Both the position numbers and the translations under genes were made by a program. From Gonium pectorale (Eukaryota > Chlorophyta > Chlorophyceae > Chlamydomonadales > Volvocaceae), in contig LSYV01000006.1 in the NCBI GenBank assembly GCA_001584585.1, forward strand, positions 1,237,113 through 1,301,112: a stretch of 64,000 nt of DNA, written 5' to 3'. A model generated the notes under the pieces. The model saw only the letters and a program-made list of their open reading frames with translations. It made no database searches and was not told the DNA's origin. This document shows, in pieces, positions 11,751 to 21,879 of the stretch; within the stretch, counting starts at the first letter, position 1, and every line of letters begins with the position of its first letter.

Positions 11751-14700
11751 ATGGGCTGTGGAGCTTCCAAGGTGGGGCATGCTGCTGGCGCTGGTGGCTC
11801 CAGACCCCTCTGCAACTCTGCATTACAATCCCTTGCACTTCTTGCCAATACTCATGGGCAGGACGCGGGGCAACAGGTGTCGACACCCCCGGCAGCGCGG
11901 CAGCGTGCCAATGAGGTGCGGGGTATAACCCACAGCTGAGACCGCTGTGTGGTCAGTTTAGGGCCATTCCATGTCTTCCTCTAACTTAGAACTCGTGACA
12001 ACGTAGTTACCAGAGCCCCACATTCCTTGCCCTCGCCTGCGTCGCGCCACTTCTTGCCCCCCTCCCAGCCCCCAACACCCCCCAAGACCCAGAAGCCTGC
12101 CACTCCGGACGGCAGCGCTCAAGCGGATCAGACGCCAGCGCCCCGCGAAGATTCAGCACAGCAGTTGCAAGCCTCGCGACAGCCCTCCGCTCAAGCCACA
12201 AAACCGTCCTCTGCACAGGGCTCAAGACAGGCTTCAGCGCAGCGGTTAGACAAACAGGCGACACAGGAGGACCGCTCAGGGAAGGGCAAGCCGCCACCGT
12301 CGCCGTCACCTGGAGTTGTGGCAGCAGTGGCGACGCCGGCGCCGGCAGAGGAGGAGCCAGAGGGCGTGGAGGCTGCGAGCGAGGCGGCGATCCTGCGGCA
12401 AGAGGAGGAGGAGGACGCGCAGCGGCGACGGGTGGAAGAGGAGGCAGTAGCGCTGCGGCGGAGACAGGCTGAGGAGGCGGCGGTGCGGCCTTCATCGGCG
12501 GCGGAGTCGCAGCTGGACGAGGGCGAGGTAGGGCTGGGCGAGGGCCTGGCAGGAGGGCATCGGGGCGCGTGGGTCCCGCCCACCGTACGAGGTACGCCCC
12601 ATCTTAAGGCTGCGCGCCGTCGCTTCTTAAGGTGTCGCAGTTCCGCCCGCGGTGCATCCAGGTTCGGGCGGCTCGGAGTCGCCCCGCGATGTTGCCTTGC
12701 AGCTTCGCCTTTGGGATGTACGGGCGCCTGCGCGTCTCGGCTGCACCTTCTGGAGCAGCGTGCGGTAGCGCACCCTCACCTTTCCACCTCAAGGGTTTGG
12801 CCGCGCGTTTGCAGCCTGCAACACGCGGTCGTTGTGTCCGCTCCACCGCCCTTGCTTGAAAACCGCCCGCCAGAGCAAGGACGCTGCGCTCCACGGGGCT
12901 GCGAGGCAGGGCGGCGTGGAGGCGGTGCGGGCGCTTCTGGAACGGGGAGCGGATCCCAACGGGATCATTCAGGTGGGGTGGGTGGGGTGGGGCGCATGCC
13001 AGCTCTAGGGCTTGGGGAGGATGGATCCGGGTACAGTGGGTTTGTGAGGGGCACGAGCGCGTGCTAGATGCCTGGCAGGCCCCCCGCCTCCACGGCCAAT
13101 CCAGAAAGTGCGCTTGGGATAATACATTGTGCTCCTCCTGTCCTTCTAGCCCTGCCTCCGTCCGCGCGTCCGCTCCTGATGGGTTGATTTGGTTTGATGT
13201 TGGTGGGGAGGCGAGCACCGAAAGCCGCGCGGGCGATAATGCTCCAAGCTTAACAGCCCCCACACTGGACCCCTTGCACGCGGGGCATGTCGTGCCCGAA
13301 CACGGCCACGGTCAGTACCTAAGGGCGCATGGCTTACTCCCGGCCCTCCCCTCTTCCCACTCCCCTGCCCTCACCGCAGGATGGCTGCACCCCGCTGCAC
13401 TCCGCCGCCCACCAGGACAACCCCGAGGTCATCCGCCTGTTGGTGGACAAGGGAGCCAAGCACTTTTACGACAAGGTCAGGCACGCGTGCCGTACGTGTG
13501 CGCAGCTTGGCGCTCTCCGCAGCGAGGGTCAGCAGGGCGGCGGGGGGCCGGTGCCGCACCAGGCCCAGCGCGTACAGCAGGTTGGACCAATCCTGTGCTC
13601 TCGCAGCCCCCACGAAGCCCGGCTGCATGGCCGCCTGCTCCGCCGCCTCATACCAGTCCTGGTACCAGTGCGGGAAGGGTTCCGGGCCGCTGCGGGGCAT
13701 CTTGGTTAGCGCCCAGGCGGCGTTGCTGATGTTTTGGGGGTTAAACCCGATGAAGCCCCGCCGTCGGCACTCCGCTGCCGCTGCTTCAATCAGTGCCTCC
13801 GAGCCGCTAGGTCGCTGCAGGATTGCCAGCGCCCACAGGCTGTTGGAGAGCTCTTGGGGTTTGAACGCGGCCGGCTGATGTTGCAGCACGTGTGTAGTGT
13901 GCGCGTGCTTGTCCGTGGGCAAGGGGCCGAAGCGCTAGGATGGATGGGTGCGGACCCGGGGGCCGTGCCGGTCGGGGCCGGAGCGCAAGCCTTCGCTTCC
14001 CATGTTGTTCTTTCTGGTGTGCCCCTCGGCCCATCCCCAGCAGCACCCCCGGTGGGGACCTTGCCTGTGGCAGTGCGCTCTCCTGCTTTGCATTGCTCCT
14101 AGCGAGACGCGCTCCCAGCGGAACGCGCTCACTGGATGGAGCGTTGCTATCTTTGATGAGCCTCCTCACATACAGGCAACCCGTGCCCGCCCGCCACCGC
14201 AGAAGTGGCTGACCCCGCTCATGGTGGCTGCACGGCTGAACAACGCCAACGCCGTGCGTGCTCTCGTGACGGGGGGAGCCTACGTCGAGGCATATGACAG
14301 GGTGAGTCGTGCGAACGTAGCAGTGTGCCGTACAATCGTGCGGAGCGTATGTGCGCCGTACGCATTGGCGCGCCGGGCACTAACCCGGGTTGGACGCGGG
14401 CTGCGTCGCCGGATGGCGGGCAAATGGACAAATGTGTGGGCAGGCGAGAACATGCGGAGTTTTATGTCGACCGCAGGCTCCTAGGCATCCCTCACCTTAA
14501 CGTCCGCAACACCGTCGCCGCCATGAGCATCGCCGCCGCCACTGCGCCCCCATCCACACCAGGATGCGTGGACGGCGCTGCATCACGCAGCGGCCAGCGG
14601 CAGCATAGACGCCGCCCAGACGCTGCTGGAGCTGGGGGCGAACAAGGAGGCCAAGACTAGGGTGGGTCATTAGAGTCTGCACATGTCGGCGTGTTTGGGA

Positions 14701-15112
14701 ATTTGGGAATTTGGGAATTTGGGAACCTACTGGGGGTGGCGGGTTTAGGGGGGCTTGGGTTGAGCGCGGAGGCACAGACGGGGACGGCTGGCCGGTGCGG
14801 AGTGAGTGCCAAGGGATGGCAAGATGATGGATGAGAGGTAAAAGCGATTGTTAGACCGTGTAGTCGGGGCTTGAGTGCGCTTTGGGATCGTGGAGAGGAC
14901 GGAAGGGTGGCACCAGTGCCTACCGGCACGCAGGCCGCCTTGGTCACTTGGGGCCACCGACCCAGCAATTCTGCATGGCGCCAGCCCGGTCTGATCCCCG
15001 TACGCGGAAGCGCGAACTCCCTTTGCTGCCCACGCCACCTGCCCCTTCGTAGGGCGGCTCCACGGCCCGCAAGCTGGCAAAGGATGCACAGGTTCGGCAG
15101 CTGCTCGACTGA
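11751..15112 (+). CDS. Ankyrin-repeat protein with N-myristoylation-type start
   Basis: Predicted exons: 11751-11915, 12069-12527 (alternative in-phase donor after 12584), 12874-12972, 13380-13475, 14203-14301, 14563-14661 and 15053-15112, giving about 358 aa (377 with the other donor). I chose the Met at 11751 because it yields MGCGASKV, a classic N-myristoylation motif with an adjacent Cys for palmitoylation; a Met two codons upstream (11745) is also in frame. The second exon is Pro/Ser/Gln-rich, then charged and helical, with EEEEDAQRRRVEEE suggesting a coiled coil. Each of the next four exons (99, 96, 99 and 99 nt, all phase 0) encodes exactly one ankyrin repeat, with cores such as DGCTPLHSAAHQDN and DAWTALHHAAASGS. 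The last exon is a short cap ending RQLLD. Ankyrin repeats mediate protein-protein contacts, so a membrane-tethered scaffold is likely but the partner is unknown. The fourth intron (13476-14202) carries an antisense RAP-like fragment. Confidence 0.8.
13476..13922 (-). pseudogene. Fragment of RAP/FASTK-like (Tbc2-type) repeat protein inside intron
   Basis: The minus strand stays open for over 180 codons across an intron of the ankyrin gene. It shows three units spaced about 40 residues apart: PQELSNSLWALAIL, PQNISNAAWALTKM and AQDWSNLLYALGLV. This P-Q-x-x-S-N-x-x-W-A-L pattern is typical of the large algal organellar RNA-binding RAP-domain/Tbc2-like family. I see no start context, RAP domain or neighbouring exons, and the reading frame runs into sequence complementary to an ankyrin exon. 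It is therefore called a partial copy. It could be part of a nested antisense gene whose other exons I missed, but the space available makes that unlikely. Confidence 0.55.
14694..14725 (+). repeat. TTTGGGAA octamer microsatellite
   Basis: Four tandem copies of TTTGGGAA lie in the last intron of the ankyrin gene. The unit differs from the TTTTAGGG telomere repeat of chlamydomonads. Confidence 0.85.
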
Positions 15113-16412
15113 GGGCGAGCCCGCTGTGGCGTGCAGCCGGGCGGCGGCCCCGGGGACCCGACACGGCGAGGCGCGGCACGGCTGAGCGGCCAGGGGAAGT
15201 TGATCGTTGGGCGACTGGGCCGACCCTCGCAAGGGAGAAGGGGTCGCTGCTCTGTATTGGAAATCCGGCGACGCGACGGCCACCCTGCGCAAAGGTCTAG
15301 AATGGCGTGGAGTGGAGGGGTTTGCAGCTTCTGGTGGCTTAGGCAGACTGTGTCAAGGCCGCCCCAGCTACTGCCGCTCGTGTATGCCAACGAAGTGATC
15401 CGGGGTGCCAGTTGCTTGGCACTGTCTCATAACAGACAACACGCATAATGGTAGATATTGCAGCCCTATGTGGAAGGGAGAATACTTGGGCCGGAGCAAT
15501 GTACTACGCGCATAAATGATTTCTCAGCGGTGACATGGACAGCATTGTGAGAGCCCGTGAGTTTTGGGGCGCGGACCCGCTGGCTGGGCCAGTTGCATGC
15601 ATGTCCTGCCGGTCCTGCATTGCTGGTCCATCAGGAGTTGGATTCAATGGTAGTGAAGGCGTGAGGCGAAGGTGGAGCAAGCCGGGGCCGATTCAGTGGG
15701 AATGCATCTTGTTCAGTTGGTCCCGCGGTCACGACAGACACGTGCCAGATGCTCTGCCAGATTCTGTCCAGGGGCCTAAGGGCTGCTCGCCATGAATATC
15801 GTTAGTTGCTTCCTATTGACCGTGGTGGAATGTACCTATGGCGCTATGGGCGAGTGACAGATCCTCACCACAATGGCATGGGACTACTGTCGCTTTTGAA
15901 GATAGATGGCCCAAACCATTACCAAACCGTCGCAACCGTTACTCCCTTACCATTTCATTGCGTGTTGCCGCGATGGCGCCCACAACCTGCGTGGCCGCCC
16001 TACGAAGATGCCTGCAGATGGTGCTGAACATCATTGGTCACGCCCTAGCTTCAAATGGGCATAAAGCCCGCAGCACTATCCTTTCATCCTCCACACGGCT
16101 TACATCGCCCACGGCCCGTGCTAACGACGGGTTCAGGTGTACTTGCTCCTGCCACACCATTGGAGCACCGACAAAGTCCATCACCATATCTATACTAATG
16201 TGGTATTTGGAGATGAACAGCATTACCGCAGAAGACGCGGCCCTGGCTGGGTATGGCACGTCGTACGGCATGCCCGTGGCCCGACGGGTCGGACATGAAG
16301 AGAGCTGTGGCACAGTTTATCTGATTCTTGATATATTGCACGTGGCTGCATTGCAAATCACTTTCGCCTGCTACTATGCTGTTGCCGACGTGAAGCTGTC
16401 GGTTCCGAGGAT
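15113..16412. other. Spacer between ankyrin and exostosin genes
   Basis: It holds the 3' untranslated region of the ankyrin gene and, from about 15400, an AT-richer tract leading to the exostosin start. A GATATATTG motif at about 16330-16338 is a weak TATA candidate. Several frames are open between 15838 and 16446, but none has recognisable protein motifs or splice structure. Confidence 0.45.
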
Positions 16413-19400
16413 ATGCGACGCTCGCTCGCATGGGCAGTGCTCCTGATCATTACAGCACTTGTTGCGTTCAAATGTGCACCGACAGCAGCTCGCGTGCCGT
16501 GCCCAGAGGGCTGCCAGCAGTTTGGAACCTGCAATGAAGAGCTTGGGAGGTCAGCGCTGGTGTGCGTGCGGACCGTCAGGGCCATTCTGATCAGCTACTT
16601 CGCGCTTACTGCAGATGCGATTGCCCATGGAACTACACGGGGCCATCGTGCACAACCGCAAACCCCCAAGGCTTCTGCGTGAAGCGCCTCGGCGTCGACA
16701 ATCCAATAAACACATGCAAAGATGGGGATCCGACTCTCTGCGTCAACGCGTGCAATGGCCGGGGCGACTGCAAGGGCGGCTTCTGCCACTGCAAGCCAGG
16801 TGGGGCTGGTCCTCCTCGGCGCCGTGAGCACACACCGCTCCCAGTTCAACCTCCCCTCCTGCATTCCTCACAGTCGCCGATCTCCCTCCCCCGTCCACCC
16901 TCCTCCTGCTGCAGGGTACTTCGGCACGGACTGCGCGCTGTCGTACAACGCGCAAGGCAGGGTTGACGTCCTGGCAGGGACGGGCTACCGCCTGAACAAG
17001 CGGGGCCCCAAGATCTACGTGTACGAGGTGCCGCCTGAGTACCATGTAAAGTGAGCCACCCATCTCCCGCACGGCTTCATAACCGCCATTACCCCCCGCT
17101 CTGCAAGCTCGCGGCCGGCGGCCCCATGCTGAGGGGCACCCATCACCTCTCGGTTGCCCCTTCAACCCCCGCCATCGGACCCGTACCAGGCGCGACATCC
17201 ACAAAGTGGACCGCCCCCCTCTCCAGCTCGCCCTGTTGGAGCGCATCCTGTCGGGCGGCCACCGCACAGCCGATCCCGACGAGGCCGACTTCTTCTACAT
17301 CCCCGGCTCGGCGCGTGACCTCAAGAAGGCCTACCTGCTGCAGCCGCTGCTGAGCTACGTGGCCAACACGTGGCCCTACTGGAACCGGACGGGAGGAGGG
17401 AGGCACATCATGCCGGCGGAAGGTGGGGGGAGAGGGGAGGGGGAGGGCGGGCGTGTCTCAGGAGATGCCAAGGGGGGCCCCGCATTCGGCAAAAGGGGTG
17501 GCTGTGGGTGTTGTTGTTGTGCGACGGGGCGAATGCAGTTTGAATAGGACTGGAGGCGAACGACAAATCATGCCGGCGCGTCGATGGAGCCCTGGGGTCG
17601 GCGGGTCTGGAAGGTTTGCGAAGGGGCTGCTGCGGGCTTTTGGCGCGGCGGCGCCTGCCGCAGGCCATATCCACCCCGGGATGCAAAGGCATGTGCAGCT
17701 GCGGTGGTGCTACCAAAATGACGAGTCAAGGGCCAGCATGCACACTGACCCCTCCCCCCACGCTCCCCTGCTCCACAACCTCCCACCCTGCAGGCGACGT
17801 GGGCACGTGCGAGCTGCCGCTCAAGGTCCGGCTGTTCACGGCCAACGTGACGTGGCTGCAGTTCTGGGGCATGTACGACTTCCACCCCCACTGGACGCAG
17901 ATATTCCACAACCGGATCCCTTGCATGGTCCCGGGGCGGGTGAGTGAGGGACACACGGGGGTTACGGCTGCCGGGCGTGATTCGGATGGATGGAACTGAA
18001 GGCGGACAGTGATGGGGCTGGGAGGGGTGGTGGACCGAGGGTTGAGGGTTGAGGGCCGCGCGTCGGGGTCGCACTTCCCCACATGGATATGCCAGACAGG
18101 ACCGCTGCCTTCAGTCGGTTCGGTGCACCGGGCGGGACCGGGGAATTGCATCACCGCATCATGCCAGCACGCGCACCCGCCCTCACTCTCGCCCCTCCCC
18201 GCTGGCAAGGGACGATTGCTTTTCCTTGATAGCGCACGCCCTCGTCTCAGGACCTCGGACGTCCTCTCGCCCGCCGTCCGTTCGCCGGATGGCAATGCCC
18301 CGCTGCCATCTGGGCACCATGTTCCCCTTCACGGCCATGCCCAGCCGTTGTCCTCTGGCGAGCACCACTCCCGCCCTCCCACCTTCCTCCCGGTGTCCCC
18401 CCCACTGCCCCGCCAAGACACCCAACATGAGCCTCCTCGCCCAACTGCATCCCAACCTCCGCGCTCCCACCCACCCACCCACACACCCACACACGGCTAG
18501 CACACCCACCCACCCACCCACGGCTAGCACACCCACCCACCCGTGCGCCCACGCGTCCCTCACGGCCCTTCTCCACACGATCCGGCCCCAGGACATCGTG
18601 GTCCCCTTCATGGCCATGTCCAGCCACGACCGCTTCGTGATCGAGACGCCGCTGCACCCGCGCAACCGCCAGCGCAACCGCACCAACACGTTTTTCTTCG
18701 CGGGTGGCGTGTGCGGCAGCGGCAACAAGCGCGCGGTGCCGCCGCACTGCACGTACTACAAGCAAGTGCGGTACAGCGGGGGAGTGCGCCAGGCGGTAGG
18801 TCGGGTCGGGCCGGGTGAGGGCTGGGGCAGGGCAGGGCAGGGGGGCCGGGGAAGGAGTGGGGTTAAAATTGGTGCGCCGTATGCGTACATGACATGCGGT
18901 GCGGCAGTCTCGCTCACGCGAATCGTGTGACCTCGCCTGTCCACGTATCGGCAGAGCGGTCCCTGGGCTCCGCCGCAACGGCGCTCTGCACCTGCCCGGC
19001 ACCATCCATCCGCCCAAACGGCGCGGCGCAGGTGTACCTCCACTTCCACAACCGCACCGGCTGGCGCGTGGTGCGCGGCACCGACGACTACGCGCGCGAC
19101 TACGCCTCCTCGCGCTTCTGCCTGGCGGCGGCAGGCGGCGGCTGGGGCAAGCGCGGCATCGTGGCTGCCATGTACGGCTGCATACCCGTGGCGGCCACCG
19201 ACATGCTCTACGAGGCCTTCGAGCCGGAGATGGACTGGGGCAGGTGCGCTTGGCTGGATGGGCGGGTGGATGGGGCGGAGGTGTCGAGGCCCGGATGCTG
19301 GACGGGGGAGGGGCCGTGGCCGGCTGCGGGGACGGTGGTGGGTTCACAGCCGGTAGGTGCGTTGGGAACCGCCCCAGATCTCCAGCTGCCTGGTGACAAG

Positions 19401-21879
19401 CTTGCATTGATGCAGGCGCCGAGTCCCGCTCCCTGCCAGGGGCTGAGCCGGCCCTGCCCTCCGGCCCTGCCCCGGCCCCCTGGGAACGACCATCTCCAGG
19501 TTCGGCGTGCGCGTAAAGCAGGAGGACATTCCCCGCCTCGCGGAGCTGATCGAGGGCCTGAGCCCCGAGCAGGTTGCCACCAAGCAGGCGCGGACGGCCT
19601 GCGCGGCGCAGCACCTGCACTGGAGCACCAACCTGGGCGGCATCATGGGGGAGACGGGTGAGTGGTGCGGTGCCGACTGCCGAGTTGAAGCATGCAGGGC
19701 TGTGTACCATATGTGGTTTCTATAGATTTGACCATGAAGGTTGTCCTGCGCATTTCTTGGCGAGCAGCACAGGCGTCGTGTCCGTGTCCGTGTCGGGACA
19801 CACCCCAGCGCAAGGCGGAACATGAGTGAAGTCCAGCCCGTTGATGCCCATTCCCTCCTCCTCAAACATCCGTTCGTGCTTTCACCAGGCGAGTTCGACG
19901 CGTTCAACACGATCATGGCCATCCTGCGCATGCGGCGAAAGCGGCCCGACCTGCCGCCCCAGAAGTACTACGATGAGGACGAGGAGTTCAGGAACTTCAT
20001 TGACTGCAAGCCATGTAGGTGTGGGACGGAGTGCGGTGGGGGGTTATGGGGTCGGCGCGGGGTGAGACGCAGGGAAGGGGCGGCAGGAGGGCGGGAGGGT
20101 GGGCGGGAGGGTGGGCGGGAGGGGGCCGCGGGGTGCGAAAGGGAGCGGAGTACCGGTGTGGGCACTGAGCGCGACAGCAGGTGAAGAGCAAGCGAGGCAA
20201 CACCGCGCCAGGTGGGTGGGCCGCCATGCGCGTTCGCCAGCCCCTCACAGCATCCCATGCAGCGGCCGACCACCTTCACGGCAGCCTTCTCAAAAGTTCT
20301 TAGTCCTCAGCCTTGCCGTGCGAGGGACGCATCGGCGGCGGCTCGTGGGTCACGATTCACACGCCTTACGCACCCACCGCCCACAGCCGCATCGCTTCCC
20401 TGCACCTTTGCCTATCCCTCCGCGTGCACCCGCATTCCCCCGCCTGCCCCTCGCCTGCGCCCTCGCCTCCCGGCCTCCGCAGTCCGGCCCTCGGCGCGGC
20501 ACACCCCCCTATGCACCATGTACGTGGGCCCCAGCATGGAGCTCCGCGGCTTCGAGGACGCCTGCCCGGCCGCGCGCTACTACTTTCGGCGCAAGATGGG
20601 CCCCCCCCGGGGGTGCCATCTGCGCGCTGGCCAACAGCACATCAGCTTGCCCGCTGTTCGACTAGCGCAGCCACGCAACCGCCAGCAGCCAGCAACGGCC
20701 GCGGGCGTAGCAGCAGGCAGTGTTGGTCAGGCCGCTCGGCAAGCTCCCCGCGAGTCCGTGCTTTGCGCGCGAGGGAGCGGAGCCGAGCCTGAGCATGCCA
20801 CAGCGATAGGATTGCAGGCGGAGACCAGAGCGCAGCTTCCTGGTCGGTAGAAATGGCGCCGGCGGCGGTGGTAGAGGCAGGGTCAGTAGCAGCCTGGAGG
20901 TGGCAGCGGCAGGTGCAAGAGGGGGGTGGCTGCTACGCCGGGGGCCGCTGCTGGCTGGAGCAGGTGAGCCCCGTTGTCCCCGTACGCATGGCACACACAA
21001 TTGCTCTTGCACGCAGTTGCCCCAGACTTGTCCGCATCTGCCACCAGCGCAATGCTCTTAGGCGGTAGCCGAAGCTTCCTGGCGTGGCATCTCCTTGCCC
21101 TTTGTCCTCTCGAGGCTGCCCCGGTCGTGGTGAACACGCCGCATGCCGGCTTCGATCCTCGACACCCCCCATCTCGCGTTTTGCACAGCCAGCGCGTTGG
21201 CTGCTTGCTTGGTCTTCGTCACCGAACCCGTCTCCAGTCCTTCCTGTGTCCTGCTTTCGAGCCCTCTTCCTCCCCTCCTCCCCTCTCCGCACCCGACCAA
21301 TCATTCCCCACACAACGGCACAAGTGTCCCCACTTGACCGCCACCTGAGTCCTCGATAACCCGGTAGCGGTCCATGCTTACCATCTCGCATAGTTGGCTT
21401 CCCGTTGCATCATAAGATCAGGAGCACCTTCCCTCACAACACATGCAGCGCACTGAAAACTCCGCATCACGCACTCTTCCCGAAATCACCTCCCCAGCTC
21501 GATGCGCGCAGGCGCGACCGGCACTGCTCCTGGCGGGCCCCCTGTCTGAGCACCATGTCCGCGGGACCGCGCCTGCAACTCACGCCACTCTTGGATTAGA
21601 CCCCTGCTTCCGTCTTCACCAGCCTCCCCTATCAACCGCCTCGCCCCCTTCCCTGTCCCTGCTACCCCCCTCTCCCTCGGCGCAGACGCTCCTGTCAGCA
21701 CCGGGGATGGCCCCCGGCTGTGCACCATGTTCGTGGGCCCGTTGCTGCCCATCTTCAACGACACGTGCCCGCAGCAGCTGTTCAAGTACTATGTGCGGCG
21801 CAAGCTCGGGCCGCCTGGGGGTGCCATCTGCGTGGGAGCCAAGGACCTGGCGTCGTGCCCGCGCTTCGACGGCAGCTAA
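16413..21879 (+). CDS. Exostosin-like glycosyltransferase (GT47) with EGF-like modules
   Basis: Exons: 16413-16549, 16615-16799, 16915-17050, 17190-17422, 17794-17939, 18592-18795, 19032-19243, 19500-19657, 19889-20014 and terminal 21686-21879. All are GT-AG and phase-consistent, giving about 576 aa. Residues about 5-22 are a hydrophobic signal anchor (AWAVLLIITALVAF). Two EGF-like, Cys-rich segments follow: one with GRCDCPWNYTGPSC, the other with CNGRGDCKGGFCHCKPGY. The exostosin domain begins near PKIYVYEVPPEYH and contains ADFFYIPG, VPFMAMSSHDRF, NTFFFAGGVCG, SRFCLAAAGGGWGKR and GCIPVAATD, all typical of GT47 proteins. GT47 enzymes act in the Golgi on matrix or cell-wall polysaccharides. 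Exostosin-like proteins are abundant in volvocine algae; the substrate is unknown. The gene has two candidate terminal exons in the same phase (20483-20665 and 21686-21879); the upstream one is frame-shifted as sequenced. Confidence 0.88.
18466..18543 (+). repeat. CCCAC-rich minisatellite in intron
   Basis: A CACCCACCCACC-type array contains a repeated unit with GGCTAG. It lies in the intron between exons 5 and 6 of the exostosin gene. Confidence 0.8.
20088..20125 (+). repeat. GGGAGGGTGGGC tandem tract, G-quadruplex candidate
   Basis: Successive G-triplets separated by one or two bases (unit GGGAGGGTGGGC) satisfy the simple G3+N1-7 quadruplex pattern on the plus strand. It lies in the intron upstream of the alternative terminal exons of the exostosin gene. 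Confidence 0.7.
20483..20665 (+). other. Duplicate (alternative) terminal exon of exostosin gene, frame-shifted
   Basis: After an acceptor ending at 20482 the sequence reads CTMYVGPSMELRGFEDACP and then RYYFRRKMGPP, clearly homologous to the downstream terminal exon (CTMFVGPLLPIFNDTCP, KYYVRRKLGPP). It accepts the same phase from the exon ending at 20014. Homology continues as GGAICALANSTSACPLFD followed by TAG at 20663-20665, but only after a shift of one base within C8G5 at 20601-20613. As written, the original frame would run to 20850. This is either a decaying exon copy or a base error in the homopolymer. Confidence 0.7.

Noticed and set aside
14694..14725. Telomere-like repeat
   Set aside because: The unit is TTTGGGAA, not TTTTAGGG, only four copies exist, and it is in an intron.
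15838..16446. 202-codon plus-strand frame upstream of the exostosin start
   Set aside because: AT-richer promoter-type DNA with no recognisable motif; it overlaps the exostosin start in another frame.
18247..19710. 487-codon minus-strand frame across the exostosin gene
   Set aside because: Arg/Pro-rich without motifs. It spans three plus-strand exons with clear GT47 motifs plus their introns, so it is a shadow.
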